Shown here one piece after another: positions 47,180-56,757 of a stretch of 64,000 nt of DNA. The stretch covers positions 62,001-126,000 of the forward strand of contig BIFP01000035.1 in assembly GCA_005402585.1 (NCBI GenBank), written 5' to 3'. Source of the stretch: Micromonosporaceae bacterium KJ-029 (GTDB lineage Bacteria > Actinomycetota > Actinomycetes > Mycobacteriales > Micromonosporaceae). Position 1 is the stretch's first letter. Each line of letters opens with the position of its first letter. The notes beneath the pieces were generated by a model. The model saw only the letters and a list, made by a program, of their open reading frames with translations, searched no databases and was not told the DNA's origin. The translations under genes were made by a program, and so were the position numbers.

Positions 47180-50100
47180 TCAGCAGCGGATCGGAGACAG
47201 TTTGAAGTCCGCCACCGTCGGGGCGCTGTTGAGCGTCACCTTGCGGCTCTGCGGCTGCCAGCCGTCCTTGGCGGCGATGACGGTCAGCGGGTTGTGCTTA
47301 CGGTCCAGCCAGTAGGCGTACTTGCCCTCGGTGTCGGTGGCGAGCGTCCACGACTGCGCCTTTGCGGTCATCTGGACGGTCGCGTTGGACAGCGGGGAGG
47401 TGGCCCCCTGGCAGTTAGTCCCGGTGACCGTGCCTGTCACCTTGCTCCAGGTGTTCGGCGGCTTCGCGTTCATCGTCACCGATACGGGCTGCACCGGGTA
47501 CGGGGTGTTCTGCTTGATCGTGATCGCCCCGGTGTAAGCACCCGGTTGGTCGACGTTCGCCGTCATACCGACGGTGACCGTGACCTTCCCACCCGGCGCC
47601 AACCTGGCCTCGGTCTTGTCGATCGTCATCCAGCTGACGTCGGCCGGACGCTCGGCACACTCACCGAACCCGGGCAGCGTCTCGCTGTCCGGCGTGGCGG
47701 TGAAGCCACCGGACGAGCCGCCGACCTTGTAGAAACCGCACGCCGCGGCACCGCGGTACCGCGCGGTGTTGGCGTTCGGCAGGCCGGACCACGAGTTGGT
47801 GGCCGGGTCGTAGGCGAAGCCGGCGTTGGTGATGGCGCCGGCCTGCGAACCGCCGACGACCAGGAGCTTGCCGTTCGCGACCGCGAACGAGCTTGCCCAG
47901 TTGTCGACCGGGGAGTCGGCGATGGCGGTCCAGGTGTTGGCGGCCGGGTCGAAGGCGTAGCTGTTCTTCAGCGCCGCGGACCCGTCGTTACCACCCGTGC
48001 AGTAGACGACACCGTCGATGCCGCCGCAGGAGGTGAACGCCACCGACCTCGGGTAGTTGGGCAACGTCGCCCAGGTGTTGTTGCTCGGGTCGTACCGGAC
48101 GACGGAGTTCGACATCGGCGTACAGGCCGACGTGGTGCATCCGCCGATCGCGTACAGCTTGCCGTCGACGACCGCCTGTCCGGCCGCGGACCGTGGCGCG
48201 GGGTTGTCGGCAACCCTCGTCCAGGTGTTGGCCGCCGGGTCGTACGACCAGGTGGTGCCATCGGGGCCGGCCGCCGCCCAACCGCCGGTCGCGATGATCT
48301 TCCCGTCGATGACGCCCACCGTCATGGCGTTACGCGCGCCGGGAAGATCGGCGATCGGCGCCCAGTTCTGCGCGATCGGGTCGTAGACGTAGTTCTTCGC
48401 CGTGGACGCCGAACCGTTGCCGCCGGCAATCGAGTACACCTTGCCGTCGAGGCTGACCACCCGGTTGTCCATCACGTTCGCCGGGTAGGCAGCGATGTTC
48501 GTCCAGGGTTCGGCCTGCGGGCCGGCCCCGGTGGCTGCCGTGGCCGCCTTGCCGGTCGCCTGCGCGGCGAACGACGTCGGGGCATCCAGCCGCTGCTCCG
48601 GTGCGCCGCTGGCGGCGAGCAGCTCCTGCTTGCTCATCCGGGACCCGTCGGCCCGGAGCAGCTCGAACCCGCCGTCGCGCTCACCGAACTGGACGTCGAC
48701 CGGCGCATTGCCGGTGTTGGTCACGGTGAACGTCTTCTTCACCGTGCCGGCGGGCATCTGAACCGTCGCGCTCACCTCGGACGGCTGGATCGACAGGCGA
48801 CCGGCGCCGAGGTTGAAGGTCGCGGCCGTCGCCCCGTCCTTCTGCACGTTGACGTCCCTGCTCTGGCTGCCGTAGCCACCGGCCGCCGCAGTGAACTTGT
48901 GCGACCCCGTCAACGACGAGAACATCCAGAAAAAGCCATCCGGCAGGCTGGTGTCGTCCGGAGTGGCGGCGCTGGTTGCCTTCTCGGCCGGACGGTCGTC
49001 GCTGGTGACGGTGGCACCGTTGAGGTAACCGCCGGTGTTCTCGTCCCGGACGTGACCGAGCACCAGGCCGCCGTCGACCGGCTTGCAGGAGACCTCGCTG
49101 CCGATCAGCACGTTGTCGACCTGCCACCACCACGCCCACGTGGCGTCGTAGTAACGGAACCGGACCCGCGCGTCCGCCTCACCCGCGGCCTGCGGGATCG
49201 GAATGTTGGTCACCAGCGGTCCCCGGAAGTTGGCCGCCTGCCGGAGCACGTTGGTCCAGGTGCTGCCGCCGTCAAGGCTGAGGTCGACATCCGCACGGTT
49301 GCTGCCGAGGTGCCGGAAGTCCTGGTTGAACCGGATCACCGGCGCGGCGACGTCGGTCAGGTCGACGACCGGGCTGACCAGCGAGCTGTCCTGCCGCTGG
49401 CCACTGCCGTAGTTGTCGCTGTCGATGATTGCGAAGTTGCCGCTACCGCCGGTCAGGTTTCCCCGGTTACCCCGGTCGGTGAACTGCCAGACCTGGCCGT
49501 TGCCCTGGTGGTCCACCACCGACCAGCCGGACGGCACGGTGCTGCCGTCGAAGGTCTCGTACACGCCGTCGGAGCCGTACCGGTAGCCGGGCGCCGTCGT
49601 GCAGGCGTTGGTGTTCACCGGAACGGCGACGTTGTGCGTGACGTTGCTCGACCCGACGACGACCGCCTTCGTCACCGTCTGGTAGCCCGGGTACTGGGCC
49701 TCGACCTTCACGTTGTACGTCGACCCGCTCGGCAGGTCGAAGCTGTACTGACCGTTGGCGGGCGTGGTGTAGTCGGACACGCCCGACGGGCCCTCGACGG
49801 TGACCTTCGCGTAGAGCGGCCAGCCGTGGCCGGAGCCGTCGGTGACCGTTCCGCTGACGGTGACGCTCGGCATCGCGGCCAGCGCGACGTTGGTCGTCGT
49901 GGTCGCGTCCTTGGTGATGGTCGCCGTCACCGTCTTGTTCTCGTAGCCGAACGCCGACACGGCGACCTGGTAGTCGCCGACCGGGAGCAGCGACGAGTAC
50001 TTCCCGTCGGAACCGGTGGTCAGCTGGCGGCTCGCCGGACCGGTCAGGGCCACGGTGGCACCGGCGATCGGGGCACCGTTGCCCGCGTTGGTGACCGTGC

Positions 50101-51583
50101 CGGCCAGGGTGCCGGTGTCGCCGATCGGGGCGGCGTCGAGCAGCGCCAGCGCGTCCAGCCGGCCCTCGCCGTAGACGTTGTTGTTGGCTGCGGTGCCGCC
50201 GCACTGGCTGTCGGCCTTGTCGATCGCCGTGCCGTTCAGCAGCGCACTGGTCGCGGTGACCTCACCGACCAGCGCCGGCGCCGCCGACCACAGCAGCGCG
50301 ACCGCGCCCGCGAGGTGCGGGGCGGCCATCGAGGTGCCGTTTGCGGTGGCGTAGCCGCTACCCGGAACGCTCGACCGGACGTTCACTCCCGGTGCGGAGA
50401 TGTTCGGCTTGATCACGCCGTTCTGCCCCGCGCCACGGGCGGAGAAGCTGGCGATGTTGTTGTTGATGTCGTACGCGCCCACCGAGTAGTTGCTGACCAG
50501 GCTGCCCGGCGAGCCGCTGGTCTGGCATCCCGGACCGCTGTTGCCGTTGGACCAGGCGCCGAAGATGCCCGACTCGGTCCAGGCCAGCGTCACGTCCTCC
50601 ATGAACGGAGTGGTGGACGGCAGGGTCGTGCCCCACGAGTTGTTGATGATGTTCGGCCGCTTGCTGGCGTCCGGGTTCTGACCGTTGAGGTCCCGGGGCT
50701 GCAGCATCCACTCGCCGGAGGCGATGAGCGCGGCGTCGCTGGGGCAGCAGCCGTTCGCCGCGATCCACTTCACCTCGGGTGCGACGCCGATCTGGTTCGC
50801 GCCGTCGGCACCGGCCATGGTGCCCATGGTGTGGGTGCCGTGGCCGTTGCTGTCACAGGGGGCGGCAGCGCAGGTCCCGGCGGCGTTGAACCAGTTGTAG
50901 TTGTGGTCGAACGTGCCGTCGCCGTTGTTGCCGCGGTACGAGTTGACCAGGGCCGGGTGGTTGAACTGCACCCCGGTATCGATGTTCGCGATCGTGATGC
51001 CGGCACCCTTGACCCCGTACTGGGACCAGACGTCGTCAGCGTTGATGTTCGCGATGCCCCACTCCAGGGCGTCCACGGACTTCTCGGCGGAGTCCATGGT
51101 GACCTCGGGCACCTTGTACTCCGTCGGGGCGTAGAGACCCGCGACCTCGGGGTGGGCGGCGAAGCTCTGGGCCATGGCCAGCGAGCCGCTGCTGACCTTG
51201 ATGGCGTTGGTGGCCCAGAAGGTCTGGTATCTGGTGCCGGCGCTGTCGAGCTCGGCGCGGATCTTGGACTGGCTGTCGGCGGCGGTCTTCTGCAGCGCCT
51301 CCGCGACGGCGGTGCCGCGCTCGGCCCAGTCCTTGATCGCGCTGGCCCGGCTCAGGTCGGCCCGGTCCTTGAAGTAGATCCAGAAGTCACTCTCGTTCTT
51401 GCCCTGGAGCTGCTCCGCGAGTTCCGGACGGATCTTGTCCGCCGGCGAGGTCGCTCCCGCCCCGCCCGGGGCCGCCTGTGCGCCTGAACCGATGGTGGCC
51501 AGTCCGGTCGCGACGAGGACGACCGCCGCGCCGGCGCTCACCAGACTTCTGGCGAGGCGCCTCCTGTGTGGACGTCTTAGCAT
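47180..51583 (-). CDS. Large secreted S8 (subtilase) serine peptidase with carboxypeptidase-regulatory, MAM/anchor-like and Kelch repeat domains
   Basis: The start at ATG 51583 is set by GGAGG eight bases upstream; an in-frame upstream ATG at 51664 lacks this. The 1467-residue protein has a Sec signal (LVSAGAAVVLVATGLATIG..AQA), a propeptide to ~residue 165, and a subtilisin domain with Asp202 (ANIDTGV), His248 (SNGHGTHTMG), the oxyanion Asn in WSNGNSG and Ser418 (GTSMAAPHLAG). Then follow carboxypeptidase-regulatory beta repeats (TLAGTVTNAGNGAPIAGATV; SVTVSGTVTDGSGHG), a jelly-roll region with WWWQVDNVLIG, a third regulatory repeat, about five Kelch-type motifs (NAMTVGVIDGKIIATGG; AAGQAVVDGKLYAIGG; ASSFAVANGKLLVVGG) and a final regulatory repeat. 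It resembles bacillopeptidase F-like exported proteases. It is divergent from regulator copy 2. Confidence 0.93.
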   Translation of the reverse strand: MLRRPHRRRLARSLVSAGAAVVLVATGLATIGSGAQAAPGGAGATSPADKIRPELAEQLQGKNESDFWIYFKDRADLSRASAIKDWAERGTAVAEALQKTAADSQSKIRAELDSAGTRYQTFWATNAIKVSSGSLAMAQSFAAHPEVAGLYAPTEYKVPEVTMDSAEKSVDALEWGIANINADDVWSQYGVKGAGITIANIDTGVQFNHPALVNSYRGNNGDGTFDHNYNWFNAAGTCAAAPCDSNGHGTHTMGTMAGADGANQIGVAPEVKWIAANGCCPSDAALIASGEWMLQPRDLNGQNPDASKRPNIINNSWGTTLPSTTPFMEDVTLAWTESGIFGAWSNGNSGPGCQTSGSPGSLVSNYSVGAYDINNNIASFSARGAGQNGVIKPNISAPGVNVRSSVPGSGYATANGTSMAAPHLAGAVALLWSAAPALVGEVTATSALLNGTAIDKADSQCGGTAANNNVYGEGRLDALALLDAAPIGDTGTLAGTVTNAGNGAPIAGATVALTGPASRQLTTGSDGKYSSLLPVGDYQVAVSAFGYENKTVTATITKDATTTTNVALAAMPSVTVSGTVTDGSGHGWPLYAKVTVEGPSGVSDYTTPANGQYSFDLPSGSTYNVKVEAQYPGYQTVTKAVVVGSSNVTHNVAVPVNTNACTTAPGYRYGSDGVYETFDGSTVPSGWSVVDHQGNGQVWQFTDRGNRGNLTGGSGNFAIIDSDNYGSGQRQDSSLVSPVVDLTDVAAPVIRFNQDFRHLGSNRADVDLSLDGGSTWTNVLRQAANFRGPLVTNIPIPQAAGEADARVRFRYYDATWAWWWQVDNVLIGSEVSCKPVDGGLVLGHVRDENTGGYLNGATVTSDDRPAEKATSAATPDDTSLPDGFFWMFSSLTGSHKFTAAAGGYGSQSRDVNVQKDGATAATFNLGAGRLSIQPSEVSATVQMPAGTVKKTFTVTNTGNAPVDVQFGERDGGFELLRADGSRMSKQELLAASGAPEQRLDAPTSFAAQATGKAATAATGAGPQAEPWTNIAAYPANVMDNRVVSLDGKVYSIAGGNGSASTAKNYVYDPIAQNWAPIADLPGARNAMTVGVIDGKIIATGGWAAAGPDGTTWSYDPAANTWTRVADNPAPRSAAGQAVVDGKLYAIGGCTTSACTPMSNSVVRYDPSNNTWATLPNYPRSVAFTSCGGIDGVVYCTGGNDGSAALKNSYAFDPAANTWTAIADSPVDNWASSFAVANGKLLVVGGSQAGAITNAGFAYDPATNSWSGLPNANTARYRGAAACGFYKVGGSSGGFTATPDSETLPGFGECAERPADVSWMTIDKTEARLAPGGKVTVTVGMTANVDQPGAYTGAITIKQNTPYPVQPVSVTMNAKPPNTWSKVTGTVTGTNCQGATSPLSNATVQMTAKAQSWTLATDTEGKYAYWLDRKHNPLTVIAAKDGWQPQSRKVTLNSAPTVADFKLSPIRC

Positions 51584-51729
51584 TGGTGCTGCCTCCCTCG
51601 AACGACCCGCGGTTGATCGAGCCTTGACGAAGGGTGCAGGAGACTCCCTGTCCCGTTGGATCACATCGGATGGACGAATCCCCCATGCCCCCAGGCGCCG
51701 TGCGGGTCACGCCGGCTGCCCGAGTGGAC

Positions 51730-51757
51730 ACTATGATCTAGACGAGAGGACGATCAA
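51730..51757 (-). promoter_or_regulatory. Candidate subtilase promoter
   Basis: On the minus strand TTGATC (51752-51757) and CATAGT (51730-51735) are 16 bases apart, ~147 bases before the subtilase ATG. The same divergent region holds two dyads, GCAACT-N10-AGTTGC (51771-51792) and CTGTCGACAG (51797-51806), and GACA-N5-TGTC (51811-51823), which could be sites for the flanking winged-helix regulator. Confidence 0.38.
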
Positions 51758-51876
51758 GCACGGTACGTGAGCAACTTGCGACTAACAGTTGCCTAGCTGT
51801 CGACAGGCTTGACAATTACTGTCAGGGCCATGACGAAGTTGGGCAGATACCGCCCAACGTTGCAGGGTGGGGTGCT

Positions 51877-52416
51877 GTGGCCGACGAGAACGAAACCACC
51901 GTGCCGGGTGAACCGGCCGAGGACCTGTTCCCGCTGCTGATCGCGGTGACACCGTCGCCGGCCGAACGGATCCGGCTCGCGGAACGCATCGACGGCGCGG
52001 CGCCACTGCTGCTGGTCGCCGACCTCGACGAGTTGCGCAGGTTGATCGCGGGACCGCAGCTTCCCGCCCGGGCGCCGTCCGCACCGGCGCCGGCCGCCGC
52101 GGTGGGCGACATCCTGCTGATCGACTCGGCCCGGTCCGTTGCCCGCTGCCGGGACCGCGAGATCAGCCTGACCCGGCTTGAGCACGACCTGCTGATCTGC
52201 CTGACCGCCGAACCACTTCGGGCCTGGAGCTATGCCGAGCTGCACCGGTCGGTCTGGCACGACGACGGGCGGCACCGCAAGGCGGACGTCCAGTCCCTGG
52301 TGAAGCGACTGCGCCGCAAGCTCAACGAGCTCGGCACCGGCGTCACCATCGACGCGGTGCGCGGCGTCGGGTTCCGGCTGACCGACCACCAACGACCACA
52401 GGTCGGCGACGCCTGA
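51877..52416 (+). CDS. Winged-helix (OmpR/PhoB-type C-terminal domain) regulator without receiver, copy 2
   Basis: This 179-residue protein starts at GTG 51877. Like its paralogue at 46564 it has a short N-terminal unit (LLIAVTPSPAERIRLAERID), an Ala/Pro linker, and a winged helix: ISLTRLEHDLLICLTAEPLR, ELHRSVWHDDGRHRKADVQS, VKRLRRKLNELG and VRGVGFRLTD. No sensor kinase is near either copy. Divergent orientation from the subtilase gene across a dyad-rich 293-base region suggests it controls that gene. The effector, if any, is unknown. Confidence 0.8.
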   Translation: MADENETTVPGEPAEDLFPLLIAVTPSPAERIRLAERIDGAAPLLLVADLDELRRLIAGPQLPARAPSAPAPAAAVGDILLIDSARSVARCRDREISLTRLEHDLLICLTAEPLRAWSYAELHRSVWHDDGRHRKADVQSLVKRLRRKLNELGTGVTIDAVRGVGFRLTDHQRPQVGDA

Positions 52417-52678
52417 GCGTGCTGGGCATGGGCAGATCGTCAATTCGGCGGCAAACCGTACACAGGTAGTGGCCGGCCGTGCCACATCTGTCCATCCTCA
52501 CCCGGCACGGTGTGATCGCCCCGTGGCAACCCGGTCGGAGTTCAGCTGTACGGGTGAAGTCCGGCATCTCGCCTCACCGACGGCGCTCCCCCGCGCCGGT
52601 ACGCCCGGTCCCCGACCGGCCGGGACGGGTTCTCCGGTGACGCCATTACGGCACGGCACCGGAAAATAGTCTGAGGTC

Positions 52679-53331
52679 ATGGGCCGGGTACGGGTGTTGG
52701 CCAGGCGGACACCGGCCGGGCGGGAACGGTACGTCGACTTCCTGCGGGCGCTGGCCATCAGCCTCGTGGTGCTGGGTCACTGGACGGTCACCGTCGTCGC
52801 CGGGGCTGGCCGGCGGGAACCGTCCGAGATCCGGACCGTCGTGGGGTTCGCCACCATCCCGCTGTGGTTCCTCAGCGCCTACATCGCCGTGGTGGCACTC
52901 ACCCCCGTCATGTACCGGTTGCACCGGCGCTTCGGCTTCGCCGTACCGCTGGCCCTGGTGGTACTCGTGGCCGCCGGAGACACCGGTCGACTACTCGGTT
53001 CGGGCCCGCTCTCCGGTGGGAACTTCCTCCTCGGCTGGCTCGCCATCCATCAGATCGGTTTCGCCTGGTACGACTCGTACGCTGCGGAGAGGAACATCAG
53101 GTCGGCCGCCCGGGTCGCGACCGCACTGTCAGCTGGCCCGAACCGGGTCTTCGCACGGTACTGACGGTCGGCGGGTACGCGTGTGTGGTGGCCGGCTTGT
53201 TGATCAACACGATGGTGCGGATGTCCACGCCGGAGTCGCTGGGCCTGCCGCCCAGCGCGTTGATCGTCTATCTCGTCGGTGCGGGGACCCTGCGGCTGCT
53301 CCGATCGCCGCCACGTTGGCCCACGCCCTGA
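52679..53331 (+). pseudogene. Broken acyltransferase-3-type membrane protein gene
   Basis: The ATG at 52679 opens a frame with the acyltransferase-3 start AGRERYVDFLRALAISLVVLGHW (active-site His in LGHW). Within ten residues it jumps to FATIPLWFLSAYIAVVAL, a region that normally follows ~80 residues later, so an internal deletion is inferred near 52810-52840. The frame then stops at 53164. A different frame, 53150-53331, continues with hydrophobic sequence (VGGYACVVAGLLINTMVRM; ALIVYLVGAGTLRLL), pointing to a frameshift. The product is at most a short membrane fragment. The preceding gap 52417-52678 shows nothing else. Confidence 0.6.
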
Positions 53332-53375
53332 CCGCCGTGGCCCACACTCCCTAAAGCATCCTAGGACAAAAGGTC

Positions 53376-53421
53376 GCGGGACGCCCCCGAGCCGGTGGAA
53401 CGGCATCGGGGGGCGTCCCGC
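53376..53421 (-). terminator. Terminator downstream of tctA
   Basis: GCGGGACGCCCCC (53376-53388) and GGGGGCGTCCCGC (53409-53421) pair perfectly around a 20-base loop, 21 bases past the tctA stop; also faces the acyltransferase remnant on the other strand. Confidence 0.82.
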
Positions 53422-53441
53422 GTCCGGTACGGGCAGGCCCG

Positions 53442-54992
53442 TCAGTCGTCTTCGGCGAAGACCAGGCGGTCCGGTGCGGTGCGCCGGCCTCTGATCCGCG
53501 CGATGATCCGCGGCAGGTACGGCACCACCAGCGCCAACCCCGTGAGCAGCAGCAGGGTGAGGGTGAGCGGCCGGGTCACGAAGATCGTCAGGTCCCCGTT
53601 GCCGACCAGCAATGCCCGCCGGAACTGCAACTCCATCATCGGTCCGAGGATCAGGCCGAGGATGACCGGCGCGATCGGAAAGTCGAAGTGGCGCATCCCC
53701 CACCCGATCAGCCCGATGGCGTACGCGATGAAGACCTGGTTCACGCTGCTCGTCGCGGCGTACACGCCGAGCGTGGCGAAGAGCAGGATCCCGGCGTAGA
53801 GCATCGGCCTGGGGATCTGCAGGACCTTGACCCATAGCTTGATCAGCGGCAGGTTCAGCGCCAGCAGCAGCACGTTGCCGACGTAGAGTGACGCGATCAG
53901 CGCCCAGACCAGCTCGGGCGAGCGGTCGAACAGCTGCGGCCCGGGCTGCAGGTTGAAGATCTGGAACGCGGCGAGCATGACCGCAGCCGTCGCCGACGTC
54001 GGAATCCCGAGCGTCAGCATCGGCACCAGGACGCCGGAGAACGCCGCGTTGTTCGCAGCCTCGGGCCCGGCGACCCCCTCGATCGCGCCCTTGCCGAACT
54101 GCTCCTTGTTCTTCGACCGGTGCCGCTCGTAGGTGTAGGAGAGGAACGTCGGCACGTCGGCGCCGCCGGAGGGCAGCGCGCCGAACGGAAAGCCGAACGC
54201 CGTACCCCGCAGCCACGGCCGCCACGACCGGCGCCAGTCGTCCCGGGTCATCCAGCCGAAGCCGGCCGAGCCGCCGGGCGAGAGCGGCGCGATGTGCTCG
54301 GGGAGCTGCCGCAGGCGGCTCGCCACGTGCAGGGTCTCGCCGATCGCGAAGAGCCCGACGATCACCACCACGACGTCGATGCCTTCGAGCAACTCCATCG
54401 TGCCGAACGTGAACCGGGGCTGGCCGGTCAGTCCGTCGATGCCGACGAGTCCGAGGAAGAGCCCGAGGACCAGCGAGATCAGCCCCCGGACGAGCGAGCG
54501 GCCGACCAGCGCCGTCACGGCCACCATCGCCAGCAGGGTCAACGCGAAGTAGTCCGCGGCCCGGAACGTGGTCGCGAGCTTCGCCACGGGCTGAGCGAAC
54601 ACGCTCAACAGCAGGGTGGAGATGGTGCCGGCGACGAACGAGCCGATGGCCGCGGTCGCCAAGGCGGCCTTGGCCCGGCCCCGGCGGGCCATCTGGTGTC
54701 CCTCGATGGCGGTCGCCACAGAGGCCGACTCGCCGGGGGTGTTCAGCAGGATCGAGGTCGTCGACCCGCCGTACATCGCGCCGTAGTAGATGCCGGCGAA
54801 CATGATGAACGCGCCGATCGGGTCGTCGAGGCTGAACGTCACCGGCAGCAGCAGTGCGATCGTCAGCGCGGGCCCGATACCGGGCAGCACGCCGACGAAC
54901 GTGCCGAGCGTGACGCCGATCGCGGCGTAGAGCAGGTATTGCGGGCTCAGTACCGTGCCGAAGCCGGAGAGCAGATCACCGAGGACGTTCAT
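53442..54992 (-). CDS. tctA: Tripartite tricarboxylate transporter large permease (TctA family)
   Basis: This 516-residue, ~12-segment membrane protein carries the TctA signatures GVLPGIGPALTIALLLPVTF, YYGAMYGGSTTSILLNTPGESAS and the second-half repeat GIPTSATAAVMLAAF. It drives ion-coupled uptake of citrate-like acids. The start overlaps the tctB stop (ATGA). It ends the tctC-tctB-tctA operon. Confidence 0.93.
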   Translation of the reverse strand: MNVLGDLLSGFGTVLSPQYLLYAAIGVTLGTFVGVLPGIGPALTIALLLPVTFSLDDPIGAFIMFAGIYYGAMYGGSTTSILLNTPGESASVATAIEGHQMARRGRAKAALATAAIGSFVAGTISTLLLSVFAQPVAKLATTFRAADYFALTLLAMVAVTALVGRSLVRGLISLVLGLFLGLVGIDGLTGQPRFTFGTMELLEGIDVVVVIVGLFAIGETLHVASRLRQLPEHIAPLSPGGSAGFGWMTRDDWRRSWRPWLRGTAFGFPFGALPSGGADVPTFLSYTYERHRSKNKEQFGKGAIEGVAGPEAANNAAFSGVLVPMLTLGIPTSATAAVMLAAFQIFNLQPGPQLFDRSPELVWALIASLYVGNVLLLALNLPLIKLWVKVLQIPRPMLYAGILLFATLGVYAATSSVNQVFIAYAIGLIGWGMRHFDFPIAPVILGLILGPMMELQFRRALLVGNGDLTIFVTRPLTLTLLLLTGLALVVPYLPRIIARIRGRRTAPDRLVFAEDD

Positions 54993-55558
54993 AGCGGCAG
55001 GACACCGCCGGGCAGGAAGAGGTCGAGCAGCCTCGTGAACGTCAGGTAGATGACCAGCGAGAGGGCGACGGCCACGACACTGTCGCGAATCCAGTTCCGG
55101 CTACCGAGCACGCGGGCCGTCCAGACGAAGAATCCGACGGCGGAGACGACGAAGCCGGCGTACTCCAGGGCGACCGCGAAGCCGACCAGCCCGGCGGCGA
55201 CCAGCAGGGGTTCCGACCAGCGCACCGAGGTGTTCGCGGTGGTGTCCGGCTCGTCGAGGTCGGGCGCGGAGGTGTCGGAGACGGGCGCCGGTTCGGCGGC
55301 GGCGGCCGCCGGGGCTCGCCCGGGACGGAGCTGCACAAGGTAGACGGCGCAGATCGCCACCCAGCCGCCGGTCACGATGACCGGAGCCAGCCGCGGCCCC
55401 TGCGGGTCGAAGTCGCCCTCCGCCGCCTGGACCGCGATCCAGAACAGCGCGATCCCGACGGCCAGCAGCCCGGCCGCGACGACGACGTGGGCGGAGAGGC
55501 GGCCGGTGGGCCGGTCCTGCTGGGACCGGCCCACCGGTTCGTCGGACGTGACGGTCAT
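54989..55558 (-). CDS. tctB: Tripartite tricarboxylate transporter small permease (TctB family)
   Basis: The 189-residue product from ATG 55558 has four hydrophobic segments (VVVAAGLLAVGIALFWIA; APVIVTGGWVAICAVYLV; two near the C-terminus) and a Pro/Ala/Asp-rich cytoplasmic loop between the second and third. It begins two bases after the tctC stop without a strong ribosome site, so translation is probably coupled. It stabilises TctA in the membrane. Confidence 0.87.
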   Translation of the reverse strand: MTVTSDEPVGRSQQDRPTGRLSAHVVVAAGLLAVGIALFWIAVQAAEGDFDPQGPRLAPVIVTGGWVAICAVYLVQLRPGRAPAAAAAEPAPVSDTSAPDLDEPDTTANTSVRWSEPLLVAAGLVGFAVALEYAGFVVSAVGFFVWTARVLGSRNWIRDSVVAVALSLVIYLTFTRLLDLFLPGGVLPL

Positions 55559-55560
55559 GG

Positions 55561-56613
55561 TCAGCCCAGTCCGATCTCGGTCAGGACCGCCGTGATGCGT
55601 TCGGTCTCGCTGGTGAAGAACGCGCTCGCGTCGGCACCGCTCTTGTAGAAGTCCTCCCAACCCTGTTCGGTCACGATGGACTTCCACGACTCGGAGGCGT
55701 GCACGCGGTCGATCAGGTCGGTGATCGCCTGTCTGGTCGCGTCGTCGATGCCGGGCGGAGCGACCAGGGCCCGCCAGTTCATCAGCTCGACGTCGTACCC
55801 CTCCTGCTTGATGGTCCTGGTCGGGGTGCCGGTGCCGAGGTCGATACCGGCACCGCCGGAGACCGCCAGCGCGCGTACCTGGCCGCTCGCGACGAGGTCC
55901 CGGAACTCGCTCTGCCCGGAAACCGCAGCGGTCAGGTCGCCGGCCAGCAGCGCGGCCTTCGACTCGCCACCGCCGGAGTAGGCGACGTACTTCATCTGCT
56001 TGGGGTCCGCACCGGCCGCCTTGGCCAGCAGGCCGACGAGGATCTGGTCGGTGCCGCCCGCCGAGCCGCCACCCCAGTTGATCGACGACGGGTTGGCCTT
56101 GGCGTCGTCCATGAGCTGGGTGAGGGTCTGGTACTTGGAGTTCGCGGGAACCACGATGACCTCCTGCTCGGCGGTCAGCGTCGCGATCGGCGTGGTCTGG
56201 GCGAGGGTGACCGGCGACTTGTTGGTCACCACGCCGCCGACCATGACCAGCCCGGTCACCATCAGGGTGTGCGGATCGCCGCTGCTCTTCGACACGAGTT
56301 GGGCGAGTCCGAGCGTGCCGGCGGCCCCGGGGACGTTGTGCACCTCGACCGACTCGTTCACCAGTTTGCCGTCGGTGATCGCCTTCTGGATCGACCGGGC
56401 GGTGATGTCCCAGCCGCCGCCGGGCGCCGCCGGCGCCATCAACTGCAGGGTCCTCGTCGGGTAGGCGACCGCGTCGCCGTCGCCGGACCCGTCGGCCGTG
56501 TCCTTCGCGCAGGCCGCGGTGGTCAGCAGCATGGCCGCGGCGACGGCCACGAACACCCGGCGTGACCGGTGCCTGACCGGTCGGGGGCCCGCGGGTGTGA
56601 CCGGATACGTCAT
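55561..56613 (-). CDS. tctC: Tripartite tricarboxylate transporter solute-binding lipoprotein (TctC family)
   Basis: The ATG at 56613 follows AAGGAGG. The 350-residue product has a lipoprotein signal (lipobox TAAC) and the TctC fold: TLQLMAPAAPGGGWDITARS, VHNVPGAAGTLGLAQLV, WGGGSAGGTDQILVGLL and LVAPPGIDDATRQAI. It binds a carboxylate outside the membrane. The 144-base region upstream, after the response-regulator stop, should hold the regulated promoter of tctCBA; it includes GTTTCACAACGAACTCCGG but no clear dyad. Confidence 0.92.
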   Translation of the reverse strand: MTYPVTPAGPRPVRHRSRRVFVAVAAAMLLTTAACAKDTADGSGDGDAVAYPTRTLQLMAPAAPGGGWDITARSIQKAITDGKLVNESVEVHNVPGAAGTLGLAQLVSKSSGDPHTLMVTGLVMVGGVVTNKSPVTLAQTTPIATLTAEQEVIVVPANSKYQTLTQLMDDAKANPSSINWGGGSAGGTDQILVGLLAKAAGADPKQMKYVAYSGGGESKAALLAGDLTAAVSGQSEFRDLVASGQVRALAVSGGAGIDLGTGTPTRTIKQEGYDVELMNWRALVAPPGIDDATRQAITDLIDRVHASESWKSIVTEQGWEDFYKSGADASAFFTSETERITAVLTEIGLG

Positions 56614-56757
56614 GACGTCCTCCTTGCACGACGCATTGCGGCGCCGTGAAGCACGTGTGTCGGAAAAGCTGCGTCGGATAACGCTGAGCGGTGATGCTGC
56701 CCACACCGGAGACGGCCGTCACCGTTGCGTAACCGGAGTTCGTTGTGAAACTTCTGG

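Noticed and set aside
46868..51487. A 1539-codon open frame on the plus strand opposite the subtilase gene
   Set aside because: The translation is valine/arginine/glycine-rich with no domain; the minus strand encodes an intact protease with signal peptide and catalytic triad, so this is a codon-bias artefact.
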